Made by a program: the position numbers and the translations under genes. A stretch of DNA of 64,000 bases from Paraflavisolibacter caeni. GTDB lineage: Bacteria; Bacteroidota; Bacteroidia; Chitinophagales; Chitinophagaceae. Shown here piece by piece: positions 25,446 through 33,812 of this stretch (positions are counted from its first letter, which is position 1; each line of letters begins with the position of its first letter). The stretch covers positions 62,001 to 126,000 of the forward strand of contig NZ_JAOTIF010000022.1 in NCBI RefSeq assembly GCF_025628885.1. Direction: 5' to 3'. Below the pieces are notes generated by a model. The model was not told the DNA's origin and made no database searches. It saw nothing but the letters and a program-made list of their open reading frames with translations.

Positions 25446-26033
25446 ATGCCATTCGATGTAGATGTTTTTAACCAATTGATCCGTAATCGCCGGTCGGTGT
25501 TTCCTGCACAATTTGTTCCGGGTAAAAAAGTAGACGATGAGATTATCACAGAGATCCTTGAAAATGCGACCTGGGCTCCTAACCATGGACAGACAGAGCC
25601 CTGGCGTTTCGTAGTGTTAACAGGGGATGGATTGAAAAGGTTCGCCCAGTTTTCCGGCGAACTTTTTAAAGAGCAATCGGGAGCCAACTTTAATGAGGCC
25701 AAGTACCACAAGCTGACTACCCAACCGCTTTTGGCATCGCACATTATCGCTATTTGCATGAAGCGTAGTTTGGCAAAGCGCATTCCTGAAATTGAGGAGA
25801 TTGAGGCTGTTGCCTGTGCGGTGCAGAATATTTACTTGTCGGTAACTGCTTATGGGTTGGGTGGTTATTGGACAACAGGGGGCATTACTTACAATGAAAA
25901 GGCAAAGCCTTTCTTTGAGTTGGAAGAGGACGATAAGCTGCTCGGGTTCTTTTACATCGGGCATGTGGCTGTGCCATCACCTGAAGGAAAGAGGCGGCCC
26001 TTGCAAGAAAAGGTGGAATGGATGAGGGAGTGA
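25446..26033 (+). CDS. nitroreductase family protein
   Basis: A 195-residue FMN-dependent NAD(P)H oxidoreductase-like protein. LIRNRRSVFPAQF near the N-terminus is the FMN-phosphate binding RRS motif, ATWAPNHGQTEPWRFVVL is the family A-x-W/S-AP-x-x-x-Q-PW segment, and YGLGGYWTTGG with FYIGHVA near the C-terminus completes the site. The protein fits YdjA-type small nitroreductases. Substrate is unknown. It is divergent from the outer-membrane receptor gene and is followed by a hairpin, so it is probably monocistronic. Confidence 0.92.
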   Translation: MPFDVDVFNQLIRNRRSVFPAQFVPGKKVDDEIITEILENATWAPNHGQTEPWRFVVLTGDGLKRFAQFSGELFKEQSGANFNEAKYHKLTTQPLLASHIIAICMKRSLAKRIPEIEEIEAVACAVQNIYLSVTAYGLGGYWTTGGITYNEKAKPFFELEEDDKLLGFFYIGHVAVPSPEGKRRPLQEKVEWMRE

Positions 26034-26044
26034 TGGGCTATAAG

Positions 26045-26076
26045 TTAAAGCGAATGTCAATAGGCATTCGCTTTAA
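26045..26076 (+). terminator. hairpin after the nitroreductase gene
   Basis: A perfect 12-bp stem (26045-26056 with 26065-26076, 8-nt loop) lies 12 bp past the stop codon. The following T-run is weak, so termination efficiency is uncertain. Confidence 0.6.
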
Positions 26077-26142
26077 TAAAGTGTTTCTTAAGGAGATAAG
26101 GCAAGTGATATCTATAATGCAAGGGATAGACCTTGATGATTT

Positions 26143-26685
26143 CTATTTTGCTGGCCGTTTGTATTGGCTGTACCAAACTATTTTCCCGTCTTTCACCTGA
26201 TTGATATCGTGGTAGTAGGCAGAATCAACCTTTCCTGTCTTATAAGTATCGGTTTCTTTATACCATGTTACTATATAGCCTTCTTTCTTGTCCGTAGCAT
26301 ACATCTTTTGCCATCCCTCCATGTCAATAGATACCGAGTTCAAGCTATCCCGATAAGTCTTCCACATTTTCATCAGTTCTGCTTTGGATAATTTCATATG
26401 ATCGCCTGAAGCCATATCCCACGCCACTGTATCTGCCATTGAATTTCCCAAATTATCCATATTTCCACTAGCCCAGTCTTTATAGGTCATCAATACCATT
26501 TTCAGATCTGCATCTGATACATTGGTAGACCAACTGCTGGAATAGGAGGCGGTGTAAGGCAGGTCTGCGGGCGCTTTATCTGATGCAGTACTATGTTCAG
26601 TACTGTTCATTTCCGTCTTAGGTTCACCGCTATTACATGAAGCAAAAAAAGCTGCCAAACAAATAAGTGAAAGAATCTTTTTCAT
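26143..26685 (-). CDS. lipoprotein with SnoaL/NTF2-like domain
   Basis: A 180-residue lipoprotein. The signal ends in the lipobox FASC (Cys about 17), followed by a Ser/Thr/Glu-rich linker to residue 50. The rest resembles the SnoaL/NTF2-like fold: LKMVLMTYKDWASGNM, MADTVAWDMASGDHMKLSKAELMKMWKTY, and strands ending VDSAYYHDINQVKDGKIVWYSQYKRPA. Bacteroidota carry many such small lipoproteins of unknown ligand. It faces the nitroreductase gene tail to tail and is separated from murA by a terminator. Confidence 0.75.
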   Translation of the reverse strand: MKKILSLICLAAFFASCNSGEPKTEMNSTEHSTASDKAPADLPYTASYSSSWSTNVSDADLKMVLMTYKDWASGNMDNLGNSMADTVAWDMASGDHMKLSKAELMKMWKTYRDSLNSVSIDMEGWQKMYATDKKEGYIVTWYKETDTYKTGKVDSAYYHDINQVKDGKIVWYSQYKRPAK

Positions 26686-26777
26686 ACTTGTCGTTTTAAT
26701 GAGTGGTAAATAAGTCGTATTCGGAAGGGCGCAGCTTAAGATTTGTGCGGCATCAATGGATAGGGAATGTAAGATAA

Positions 26778-26811
26778 CTAAAAGCCCTCAACTGAAGTTG
26801 AGGGCTTTTAG
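26778..26811 (-). terminator. intrinsic terminator downstream of murA
   Basis: A perfect 16-bp stem (26778-26793 with 26796-26811) with a 2-nt gap as written lies 19 bp beyond the murA stop codon. The minus-strand 3' arm runs into a T-rich stretch. Confidence 0.85.
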
Positions 26812-26829
26812 TTTATATTCATTAATTGT

Positions 26830-28134
26830 TTATACTCTTCTGATCTCGGCTCCGAGTTGCTGGAGCCTGGTGTCAATATATTGATAACCCCGATCGATCT
26901 GGTCGATGTTCTGAATCACGCTTTTGCCTTCGGCACTGAGGGCAGCGATGAGCAGAGAAACACCGGCGCGGATGTCGGGTGATGTCATGGTAATACCTCG
27001 TAATGGGAACTTCCTTTCTAAACCGATCACCGCTGCGCGGTGGGGGTCGCAGAGAATGATGCGGGCTCCCATTTCGATCAGCTTGTCTACAAAGAACAGG
27101 CGGCTTTCGAACATTTTCTGGTGAATGAGCACCGAACCTTTGGCCTGTGTGGCTACTACCAGTACGATACTTAATAGGTCGGGGGTAAAGCCAGGCCATG
27201 GGTGATCGTAAACGGTGAGGGTGCCGCCATCCAAGTAGGTTGAAATTTCATATAGATCCTGCTCGGGAACGTGGATGTCGTCGTTTTCGATGTTCATCTT
27301 AATTCCCAATTGTTGGAACTTTTCCGGAATAATGCCAAGGTTTTCGTGGTTGACATTCTTAATGATAATGTCGCTCTGCGTCATAGCTGCCAGACCAATG
27401 AAGGAACCGATCTCGATCATATCGGGCAACATATGGTGCTCGGTGCCGTGCAGTTTTTCCACGCCCTGAATCTTTAGCATGTTGCTGCCTACACCACTGA
27501 TATTGGCTCCCATATGGTTCAGCATTTTGCATAACTGCTGGATGTAGGGTTCGCATGCGGCGTTGTAAATAGTGGTGGTGCCTTCGGCTAATACTGCGGC
27601 CATCACTACGTTGGCGGTACCGGTAACAGAAGGCTCGTCCAGGAGCATGAAGGTTCCCTTCAATTTGGGAGCTTCGAGGTGGAAAAAGCCGTCTTCTGTA
27701 TCGTAGTCGAATTTTGCACCTAACTTTTGAAAACTTAAGATATGGGTATCCAGCCTTCTGCGGCCAATTTTGTCACCGCCGGGCTTTGGGATGAAAGCTT
27801 TTTTGAAACGGGCCAGCATGGGGCCGGCCAGCATTACAGAGCCACGCAGGCGGCCGCTCTTTTTCTGAAATGTTTCGCTCAGCAGGTAATCGACGTTTAC
27901 ATCGTCGGCCTGGAAAATGCAGGTGTCGCGTTGGGGGCGTTCCACCTTTACATTCATTTCCTGCAGCAGCTCTATTAATAAGTTGACATCAATAATATCC
28001 GGGATATTCCTTACGGTTACTTTTTCATCAGTTAGCAAAACTGCGCTGATGATCTGCAAGGCCTCATTTTTTGCGCCCTGAGGTACAATTTCTCCTTTAA
28101 GCTTTTTACCGCCTATAACTTCGAATGATGACAT
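26830..28134 (-). CDS. murA: UDP-N-acetylglucosamine 1-carboxyvinyltransferase
   Basis: A 434-residue EPSP-synthase-fold enzyme that transfers enolpyruvate from PEP to UDP-GlcNAc, the first committed step of peptidoglycan synthesis. Residues QGAKNEAL near 19-26 and RLRGSVMLAGPMLARF (95-110) are family marks. The active-site loop reads PGGDKIGRRRLDTH, so the position of the usual catalytic Cys is Asp121. Cys-to-Asp forms occur naturally and are associated with fosfomycin insensitivity. Length is normal. It is flanked by a terminator and by a short repeat-bearing spacer toward DUF4290. Confidence 0.95.
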   Translation of the reverse strand: MSSFEVIGGKKLKGEIVPQGAKNEALQIISAVLLTDEKVTVRNIPDIIDVNLLIELLQEMNVKVERPQRDTCIFQADDVNVDYLLSETFQKKSGRLRGSVMLAGPMLARFKKAFIPKPGGDKIGRRRLDTHILSFQKLGAKFDYDTEDGFFHLEAPKLKGTFMLLDEPSVTGTANVVMAAVLAEGTTTIYNAACEPYIQQLCKMLNHMGANISGVGSNMLKIQGVEKLHGTEHHMLPDMIEIGSFIGLAAMTQSDIIIKNVNHENLGIIPEKFQQLGIKMNIENDDIHVPEQDLYEISTYLDGGTLTVYDHPWPGFTPDLLSIVLVVATQAKGSVLIHQKMFESRLFFVDKLIEMGARIILCDPHRAAVIGLERKFPLRGITMTSPDIRAGVSLLIAALSAEGKSVIQNIDQIDRGYQYIDTRLQQLGAEIRRV

Positions 28135-28151
28135 AGTTCACCATACCCCCA

Positions 28152-28289
28152 GCCCCTAAAGGGAGCGTCTACGCCCAAAAACAGGGTAAGGAAACACTCC
28201 GACTTTAAAGTCAGGTTATGTTTTTAAGTTAATAAAATATAGTCTGAAAATATATAATGCCTGCCCAGCCTAAGTCTCCCCTTTAGGGG
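28152..28289. repeat. inverted pair of CCCCTAAAGGGG-type elements
   Basis: Copies at about 28152-28165 (gcccctaaagggag) and 28276-28289 (ctcccctttagggg) are inverted relative to each other around a 110-bp AT-rich core. Each is itself a near-palindrome. They look like small REP- or MITE-type elements in the spacer between murA and DUF4290. Confidence 0.6.
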
Positions 28290-28293
28290 GTGA

Positions 28294-28968
28294 CTATTTA
28301 AAGCGTTTCTTTCCGCTATGGCGGTTGCGATTGTCGTTTCTGCCACTGTCACGGCGCTGGTACTTACCGCCACCTCCGCCGCTGCGTTGTTTACCATAAC
28401 CTCCGCGATCACGGCTTTCCTGTTGCGGGCGGTAAGCCTTTACGTAAGGCGTATTGGTAAACTCCAGTTGACCTTCAGTGATGTTTGTCAGCTCGCCTTG
28501 AATGGCATCATCATGCACAGAGTCCTTGTGCCAGTTGCTGTAAGCCAGCTTCATGTAATAGGCGATCGCATTGGCGAAACCAAGACGTTTTTGCGGATCT
28601 TCTTCCTGCAAAGCTTTATTGATCACCAGCTCAAGATTTTTACCCAAATGCGAGAATTTAGGATAGCGTTTGGGATAAGGGAGCGGTTTAGGTCTGCCCT
28701 TTAAGGTTTCCCGGGTGGGAATTGGATAGGGAGATTCTACTTCCAGCCTAAAGTCGGAAATGAGAAAAAGGTGATCCCATAATTTATGACGAAAGTCTTC
28801 AACGTTTTTTAAATGAGGATTCAAAAAACCCATAAGTTCAATTACGGCCTGTGCGTTGCCTTGTCTGCGCTCAGGGTCTTCAATGGTCAATAAATGCTCA
28901 ATCATCTTCTGAATATGGCGCCCATATTCACGCATCATCATGTAATTTCTCGTTGTATTGTATTCCAT
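28294..28968 (-). CDS. DUF4290 family protein
   Basis: A 224-residue cytoplasmic protein. The first ~175 residues are helical and carry the family features MEYNTTRN, MREYGRHIQKMIEHLL, ERRQGNAQAVIELMGFLNP, DFRHKLWDHLFLISDF and YPIPTRE. The C-terminal ~45 residues are a Gly/Arg-rich tail (RGGYGKQRSGGGGGKYQRR, ending KKRFK) that resembles RNA-binding RGG regions. Function is unknown; the tail suggests an RNA or ribosome role, which is inference. The ATG at 28968 was chosen over an in-frame 29013 start because it begins at the conserved MEYNTTRN and has a TACATTTG box 20 bp upstream. Confidence 0.85.
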   Translation of the reverse strand: MEYNTTRNYMMMREYGRHIQKMIEHLLTIEDPERRQGNAQAVIELMGFLNPHLKNVEDFRHKLWDHLFLISDFRLEVESPYPIPTRETLKGRPKPLPYPKRYPKFSHLGKNLELVINKALQEEDPQKRLGFANAIAYYMKLAYSNWHKDSVHDDAIQGELTNITEGQLEFTNTPYVKAYRPQQESRDRGGYGKQRSGGGGGKYQRRDSGRNDNRNRHSGKKRFK

Positions 28969-28987
28969 TAATGTAAGTTGCAAAGGA

Positions 28988-28995
28988 CAAATGTA
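28988..28995 (-). promoter_or_regulatory. -7 box TACATTTG for the DUF4290 gene
   Basis: A perfect minus-strand TAnnTTTG box lies 19 bp upstream of the chosen ATG and supports that start. Confidence 0.55.
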
Positions 28996-29013
28996 ATAAA
29001 CGCAGCTATTCAC

Positions 29014-29607
29014 AGCACTTGTAAAAAATATAAAAGCGTTGCAGGCGTATTCTTTCCTAAGTGAAGCTTTTACGTTTCTGTCGTTTTAAAGATATGAAAA
29101 AGTTTATTTTTCAAAGTTCAATGTTCCAGATCACATAATTTGTTAATGATTTTGGATCATGAGATAGCAGTAAGTTTTAATGTGTTGGTCCTGGCAAAAA
29201 GAAAGGGGCCCCGAACCAAGGCCCCTTTTACAAGCCACCATCCTCTTCCACCTAAGAGGTCGTTTATTGTAATTTGTATAGTTAAGGGTGAAGCCAATGA
29301 AACCATAACAAATATGATACCAATGCACATATGTGCATCCGCCGGCTCCCGTTCTGGATATACATATTCTGTTTTGTTGAATTAAAACAACAATTAAAAA
29401 GTCAAATCCTGGAATTTGAAATATTTTCTACAATTCAACCAATGGTGACATCCATGTCAAAAACGAGGCGCTTTTCAAAGAGCAACGGCCAAAGAATAAA
29501 AGATTAGCAAGGGTAAAATTATTAACCACGGCTGCAATAAACTATAGTATAAGTTGGCGATTTAGGGGTTGGTAAAAATACGGTCAGGCAAATTATTACC
29601 TTCGCTT
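29014..29607. other. intergenic region with an orphan hairpin
   Basis: No gene is supported in this ~590-bp AT-rich spacer between the divergent DUF4290 and glycosyltransferase genes. It contains one strong hairpin (29202-29228) and, at its right end, the candidate promoter box TACCTTCG at 29597-29604. Since the flanking genes diverge, the terminator-like hairpin has no obvious protein gene to end. Confidence 0.55.
29202..29228. terminator. terminator-like hairpin without an obvious gene
   Basis: A 9-bp perfect stem aaaggggcc/ggccccttt (29202-29210 with 29220-29228) is flanked by an A-run and a T-run. It could end a short untranslated RNA from either strand. Confidence 0.6.
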
Positions 29608-30675
29608 ATGGTTATTGCAGTGATGGTTTCCCTGTCACCAGTAAACGCAACAAGAGCGGACAGGTACTTTTTCAACCAGGCATTATCTTATTTAGCAAGG
29701 CAGCAGACAACACACCATTTTCATATATGTACCGATGCCCCGGAGGAGGTTTTGGTGAAAGCTGCAAATGTTACATCTCATCTTATACCGTATTTAAACA
29801 GCAAAAATTGGTGGGGAGCATTGTGGCAGCAAGCTAAGTATAAGCAATTGTTAAAGAAGCTGGAGGCAGAAGTGGTTCTTTGCTTTGGCGCCAGTTTATA
29901 TATAAAGAGCCCTGTGCCTCATTGCATTATGGTACGGTCTGCCGAAATTGGAGTGAAACCAACAGCCCGGCTTTCAAAGGTTTTAGAACGGGCAAAGTCT
30001 GTATTGACTTTTTCCGAATCGGCTAAAACGGCCATCTGTCGGCAATGCCGGGTACCGTCAGAAAAAGTGGGAATTGTTCATGCCGCTGGTCCGGATATAT
30101 ACCGGGTGGCTGATGAAAACCAGCAGGCCAGTATCAAGGAGCGCTATACAAATGGGTGTGAGTATTTCCTTTACACTGGTTTTTTTAGCGATCATTCCTC
30201 ATTGCTTAACTTATTAAAGGCCTTTTCTATTTTTAAAAAGCGGCAAAGAACCAGTTGGAAGCTGGTTCTGATTCATCGAGAGCCACAATCGTCTTCCCCC
30301 TTTATGGAGGCGCTGCGTACTTATAAGTACCGCGATGAAGTAGTGGTGCTGCAGGAAAATGAAGACCTGGCCGCTTTTCTAAGTGCAGCTTATGCATTTG
30401 TGGATCCCGGCGCCCGGGAAGATTATGGTCTTTACATTCTGGAAGCAATGCAATCCGGCCTCGCTGTTTTGATGGTGCATAATAATATAATAGGAGAGGC
30501 TGTCGGAGATGCTGCTTTATATTACGATGGAAGTGTGGCTGATCTGGCTGAGCAAATGATGTTATTATATAAAGATGAAGGGCATAGAAACCGGCAGGCA
30601 GAGAAGGCGAAAGGAGTGATTTCGGGATTTTCGTGGCAGAGGACGGCAGAGGAGATTTGGGAATACCTGAACTGA
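29608..30675 (+). CDS. glycosyltransferase, GT4-like (GT-B fold)
   Basis: A ~355-residue GT-B type glycosyltransferase without signal peptide. The C-terminal half carries the recognisable part: YFLYTGFFSDHSSLLNLLKAF (first strand-helix of the nucleotide-sugar domain), WKLVLIHRE, VVLQENEDLAAFLSAAYAFVDPGAREDYGLYILEAMQSG (the E-x7-E family motif) and a final WQRTAEEIWEYL. The acceptor is unknown. An in-frame TTG at 29569 exists, but ATG 29608 follows a TACCTTCG box at 29597; because that box is so close, ATG 29623 may be the true start. It precedes gldC by about 50 bp. Confidence 0.85.
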   Translation: MVIAVMVSLSPVNATRADRYFFNQALSYLARQQTTHHFHICTDAPEEVLVKAANVTSHLIPYLNSKNWWGALWQQAKYKQLLKKLEAEVVLCFGASLYIKSPVPHCIMVRSAEIGVKPTARLSKVLERAKSVLTFSESAKTAICRQCRVPSEKVGIVHAAGPDIYRVADENQQASIKERYTNGCEYFLYTGFFSDHSSLLNLLKAFSIFKKRQRTSWKLVLIHREPQSSSPFMEALRTYKYRDEVVVLQENEDLAAFLSAAYAFVDPGAREDYGLYILEAMQSGLAVLMVHNNIIGEAVGDAALYYDGSVADLAEQMMLLYKDEGHRNRQAEKAKGVISGFSWQRTAEEIWEYLN

Positions 30676-30700
30676 ATGTAAAATATAGCGCGCTCTTAGC

Positions 30701-30708
30701 TACCTTCG
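30701..30708 (+). promoter_or_regulatory. candidate -7 box TACCTTCG for gldC
   Basis: One mismatch from TAnnTTTG, 16 bp upstream of the gldC ATG. Confidence 0.45.
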
Positions 30709-30724
30709 CCGCAAAAAAGTAATC

Positions 30725-31072
30725 ATGAAGTCAACAATAACTATTGATGTAGAGCTGGATCAGAACAGAGTGCCGGAAAATATTGAATGGAGAGCTACCG
30801 AAAGTACTACTGAGGGGGCACAGAAAGCCAAAGCAGTTATGCTTTCTTTGTGGGATGGAACTGATAAGACGGCACTCCGTATTGATTTGTGGACACAGGA
30901 AATGATGATTGATGAAATGGCTGACTTTTACTACCAAACCTTAATGACTATGGCTGACACTTTCTCCAGGGCTACCCGCCAGGCTGAGTTGGTGGACGAA
31001 ATGAAGAATTTTGCCAAATCATTTTATACGAAGTTCAGGGAGCAGCAGATGAAGGAGCAAAAGGCAGGATAA
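30725..31072 (+). CDS. gldC: gliding motility protein GldC
   Basis: A 115-residue cytoplasmic protein with the full length of GldC. Conserved parts are ITIDVELDQNRVPENIEWRA, MLSLWDGTDKTALRIDLWTQEMMIDEM, then FYYQTLMTMADTFSRAT. In Flavobacterium GldC supports gliding, but homologues are also widespread in non-gliding Bacteroidota, so motility is not proven. The GldE-like gene is 9 kb away, not adjacent. It sits at the head of a rightward group with yqeY and cvpA. Confidence 0.9.
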   Translation: MKSTITIDVELDQNRVPENIEWRATESTTEGAQKAKAVMLSLWDGTDKTALRIDLWTQEMMIDEMADFYYQTLMTMADTFSRATRQAELVDEMKNFAKSFYTKFREQQMKEQKAG

Positions 31073-31152
31073 TCCGATGACGAATAAGGAGTAATGTGCT
31101 GTAAATATAAATACGGGTATAAAATATAAATCACAAACTATTTATTACTACT

Positions 31153-31605
31153 ATGAGCCTGGAACAAAAGGTAATGGAAGGCATGAAAGAGGCTATGAAG
31201 GCCAAGGATGAGGCACGCCTGAGAGGGCTGCGTGCTATTAAAGCTGAAATCATTAAGGCTAAAACAGAACCCGGCGCAGGTGGCGAAGTTTCGGCTGATG
31301 TTGAGTTAAAGCTGTTGCAGAAAATGGTAAAGCAGCGTAAAGATGCTCTGGAGATCTACCAGCAGCAAAGCAGACAGGACCTCGTGCAAAAGGAGCAGGA
31401 TGAGATCGATGTAATTGAAAAGTTCCTGCCGGCACAATTATCCACAGAAGAATTGAAAGCCGAGTTGCAGCAAATTATTGCCGAGACCGGAGCCTCCTCT
31501 GCCGCTGATATGGGAAAGGTAATGGGCGCAGCTACTAAGAAGTTGGCAGGCCGTGCTGATGGTAAGGCGATCTCTGCTGCAGTGAAGGAGTTGCTGGCCA
31601 AATAG
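31153..31605 (+). CDS. yqeY: GatB/YqeY domain protein
   Basis: A 150-residue cytoplasmic protein of the YqeY family, related to the tail domain of the GatB amidotransferase subunit. Typical features are MKEAMKAKDEARLRGLRAIKAEI, MVKQRKDALEIYQQQSRQDL, EKFLPAQLSTEEL and MGKVMGAATKKLAGRADGK with a closing helix. It is thought to bind tRNA or act in translation, but the role is not settled. It is followed by cvpA at 5 bp, so the two are cotranscribed. Confidence 0.93.
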   Translation: MSLEQKVMEGMKEAMKAKDEARLRGLRAIKAEIIKAKTEPGAGGEVSADVELKLLQKMVKQRKDALEIYQQQSRQDLVQKEQDEIDVIEKFLPAQLSTEELKAELQQIIAETGASSAADMGKVMGAATKKLAGRADGKAISAAVKELLAK

Positions 31606-31610
31606 TTTTT

Positions 31611-32102
31611 ATGTTTTTAGACATTATCGTACTCATACTGCTGATACTTGCCCTGTTCAAAGGGTGGGGTAATGGTCTTATTGTCGGTGTTTTTTCCTTT
31701 CTGGCTTTTGTAATCGGGTTGGCTATTGCCATGAAGCTCTCGAAGGTGGCTCAAACATATATAGGTGAGTATTTTAATGTGTCGGATCAATGGTTACCTA
31801 TTGTAGCATTTGCTGTTGTGTTTTTGATTGTAGTGATACTGGTGCGGTTAGGAGCAAAGGCTATAGAAAGTGTAATAGAGGTAGCTCAATTAGGGTGGGT
31901 GAATAAAATAGGCGGAATATTATTATATACAGTAATCTACCTTTTTATATTTAGTCTCTTATTGTCATACGCAGGCCAATTGCACTTGTTGAAGGAAGAA
32001 ACATTGGAGGCATCGCAGTCTTACCCGTTCATTCATCCCATTGCACCTGCAATAATGAATGTAGTTGGGGCTGTACTTCCGTTCTTTAAAGATTTATTTT
32101 AA
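31611..32102 (+). CDS. CvpA family membrane protein
   Basis: A 163-residue inner-membrane protein with four hydrophobic segments (about 2-20, 26-44, 60-82, 98-122) typical of CvpA, which in E. coli is needed for colicin V production and envelope homeostasis. LDIIVLILLILALFKGWGNGL and WLPIVAFAVVFLIVVILVRLGAKAIES are the family-type N-terminal and third segments. It begins 5 bp after yqeY, suggesting translational coupling. Beyond it, 150 bp precede the next gene. Confidence 0.85.
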   Translation: MFLDIIVLILLILALFKGWGNGLIVGVFSFLAFVIGLAIAMKLSKVAQTYIGEYFNVSDQWLPIVAFAVVFLIVVILVRLGAKAIESVIEVAQLGWVNKIGGILLYTVIYLFIFSLLLSYAGQLHLLKEETLEASQSYPFIHPIAPAIMNVVGAVLPFFKDLF

Positions 32103-32253
32103 GGAAAGCGGTGAAGATTGATCATGCGGAGTTTTAAATGACTTTATTATGTTTGGAATACTTTTTATAAGGTTTATAGTGATTGATGAAGTCTTATGGA
32201 GCTATTTTACTGTAAATCCGCTATTTTAGCACATCTAATATTGTGAGAAGCTG

Positions 32254-33030
32254 ATGCAATACGAATTAAAGGAATATCAAAAAGTTAAGTTTATAGAAGA
32301 AGGACAGGGAGAACCATTAGTATTGCTGCATGGTTTATTTGGAGCATTAAGTAATTTCCAGTACCTGATTGAGTATTTTAAGCACCAATACAAAGTTGTG
32401 GTGCCTATATTGCCATTGCTTGAACTTGATCTTTTACATACTTCGGTAGGTGGTCTTGCAAAATATATTCATAAATTTTTAGAGGCCAGGGATTATAAAA
32501 ATATTCATTTGTTGGGCAACTCGCTCGGCGGCCATGTTGCGCTTGTATATATATTAAAGCACCCTGAAAGGGTCAAGTCGCTGATTCTAACCGGAAGTTC
32601 AGGGCTTTTTGAAAACGGGATGGGCGATACTTACCCTAAGCGGGGAGATTATGAATACGTTCGTAAAAAGGCAGAAGTTACTTTTTACGATCCAAAGATA
32701 GCGACCAAGGAAATGGTAGATGAAGTTTTCTCTATCACCAATAACCGCCTGAAAGTCATCAAGATCATTGCCCTGGCAAAGAGTGCCATCCGCAATAACC
32801 TGGGCGAGGAGCTGAATAATGTCAAACAACCAACACTACTGATATGGGGCAATAACGATATTGTAACCCCTCCATTTGTGGGGCGGGAATTTCAAAGGTT
32901 AATTCCGAACAGTGAACTGCATTTCGTCGATAAATGTGGCCACGCGCCTATGATGGAAGTGCCGGAGGAGTTCAATGTTATTTTGCATAAATTTTTAAAA
33001 AAGTTGAATGAGCCTGCAACAGTAATATAG
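32254..33030 (+). CDS. alpha/beta hydrolase
   Basis: A 258-residue cytoplasmic alpha/beta-hydrolase. The oxyanion loop is LLHGLFGALSNF, the nucleophile elbow is LLGNSLGGHVAL, the acid lies in LLIWGNNDIVTPP and the catalytic His in DKCGHAPMMEVPEEF. A helical lid covers about 125-185. The family includes esterases, C-C hydrolases and acyltransferases, so no substrate is assigned. It starts 152 bp after cvpA and 34 bp before the CBS-domain gene. Confidence 0.88.
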   Translation: MQYELKEYQKVKFIEEGQGEPLVLLHGLFGALSNFQYLIEYFKHQYKVVVPILPLLELDLLHTSVGGLAKYIHKFLEARDYKNIHLLGNSLGGHVALVYILKHPERVKSLILTGSSGLFENGMGDTYPKRGDYEYVRKKAEVTFYDPKIATKEMVDEVFSITNNRLKVIKIIALAKSAIRNNLGEELNNVKQPTLLIWGNNDIVTPPFVGREFQRLIPNSELHFVDKCGHAPMMEVPEEFNVILHKFLKKLNEPATVI

Positions 33031-33063
33031 AAATAGTTGTCTATGTAAAAAGGCCGTTCTCTA

Positions 33064-33720
33064 ATGTTAACCCGTAACATCATATCACATTCACTACCTT
33101 ACCTGCATAAACAAGATAAAGTTTACCAGGCCTTGCAACTCATGAACGATTATCATGTGGCGCATTTGCCTGTTGTAGAAGAGGAAACGTTTTTGGGGAT
33201 TGTCAGCGAAGAGCAATTGTTGCACAGTGATGAGGAGAACCAACTGGAAGAATTGTCCTTTACTGACAGCGATACTTCTGTGCAGGCAAGTGAGCATTTT
33301 TTAAAAGCCATCCAGGTTGCAGTACAAAAAAATCTGAGCATTGTTCCTGTTGTTGAAGACAAACAGATGCTTGGTATTGTGACCTACAACGACTTGCTAC
33401 GCAATGCCTCCGACTTCATGAGTCTTAACCTGCCGGGCGCTTTGATCGTCCTGGAAATGGAGTCTGCTAATTACTCTTTCACTGAAATTAACCGGATTGT
33501 GGAGTCGAACGATGCACAAATTACCCAGTTAAATACCTACATCGATCCTGAGTCCAAAAATATGCAGGTGACCATAAGGGTCAATAAAACGGAGATTTCC
33601 AGCCTTATTGCTACCTTCCAACGTTATGAATACAACGTCAAATACTACTTTGGAGAAGAGTTGTATGAGAATGAACTCCGTAGTAACTATGATAATTTGA
33701 TGCATTACCTGGAAATCTAA
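33064..33720 (+). CDS. CBS domain pair protein
   Basis: A 218-residue cytoplasmic protein. Two CBS motifs span about 1-60 and 65-125 (VYQALQLMNDYHVAHLPVVEEE, then VQKNLSIVPVVEDKQMLGIVTYNDLLRN). The C-terminal ~75 residues form an ACT-like strand/helix region (ALIVLEMESANYSFTEINRIVESNDA, MQVTIRVNKTEISSLIATFQRY). CBS pairs bind adenosyl nucleotides and regulate linked functions. In Chitinophagaceae it commonly lies near nadK, as here, which suggests a nucleotide-sensing role but proves none. Confidence 0.85.
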   Translation: MLTRNIISHSLPYLHKQDKVYQALQLMNDYHVAHLPVVEEETFLGIVSEEQLLHSDEENQLEELSFTDSDTSVQASEHFLKAIQVAVQKNLSIVPVVEDKQMLGIVTYNDLLRNASDFMSLNLPGALIVLEMESANYSFTEINRIVESNDAQITQLNTYIDPESKNMQVTIRVNKTEISSLIATFQRYEYNVKYYFGEELYENELRSNYDNLMHYLEI

Positions 33721-33812
33721 GCGCGCAGGAGAACTTCTCAAAACATTTTTTTCTCTTAAATTTCACATAGGTACAATATTGGTATTCTAAAAACAGTTAT
33801 ATTGAATACCAG

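Noticed and set aside
26018-26200. 60-residue plus-strand frame after the nitroreductase gene
   Set aside because: It spans the hairpin at 26045-26076 and overlaps the lipoprotein gene antisense.
28140-28295. Intact insertion sequence
   Set aside because: No transposase frame lies between or near the inverted copies; only a small non-autonomous element is possible.
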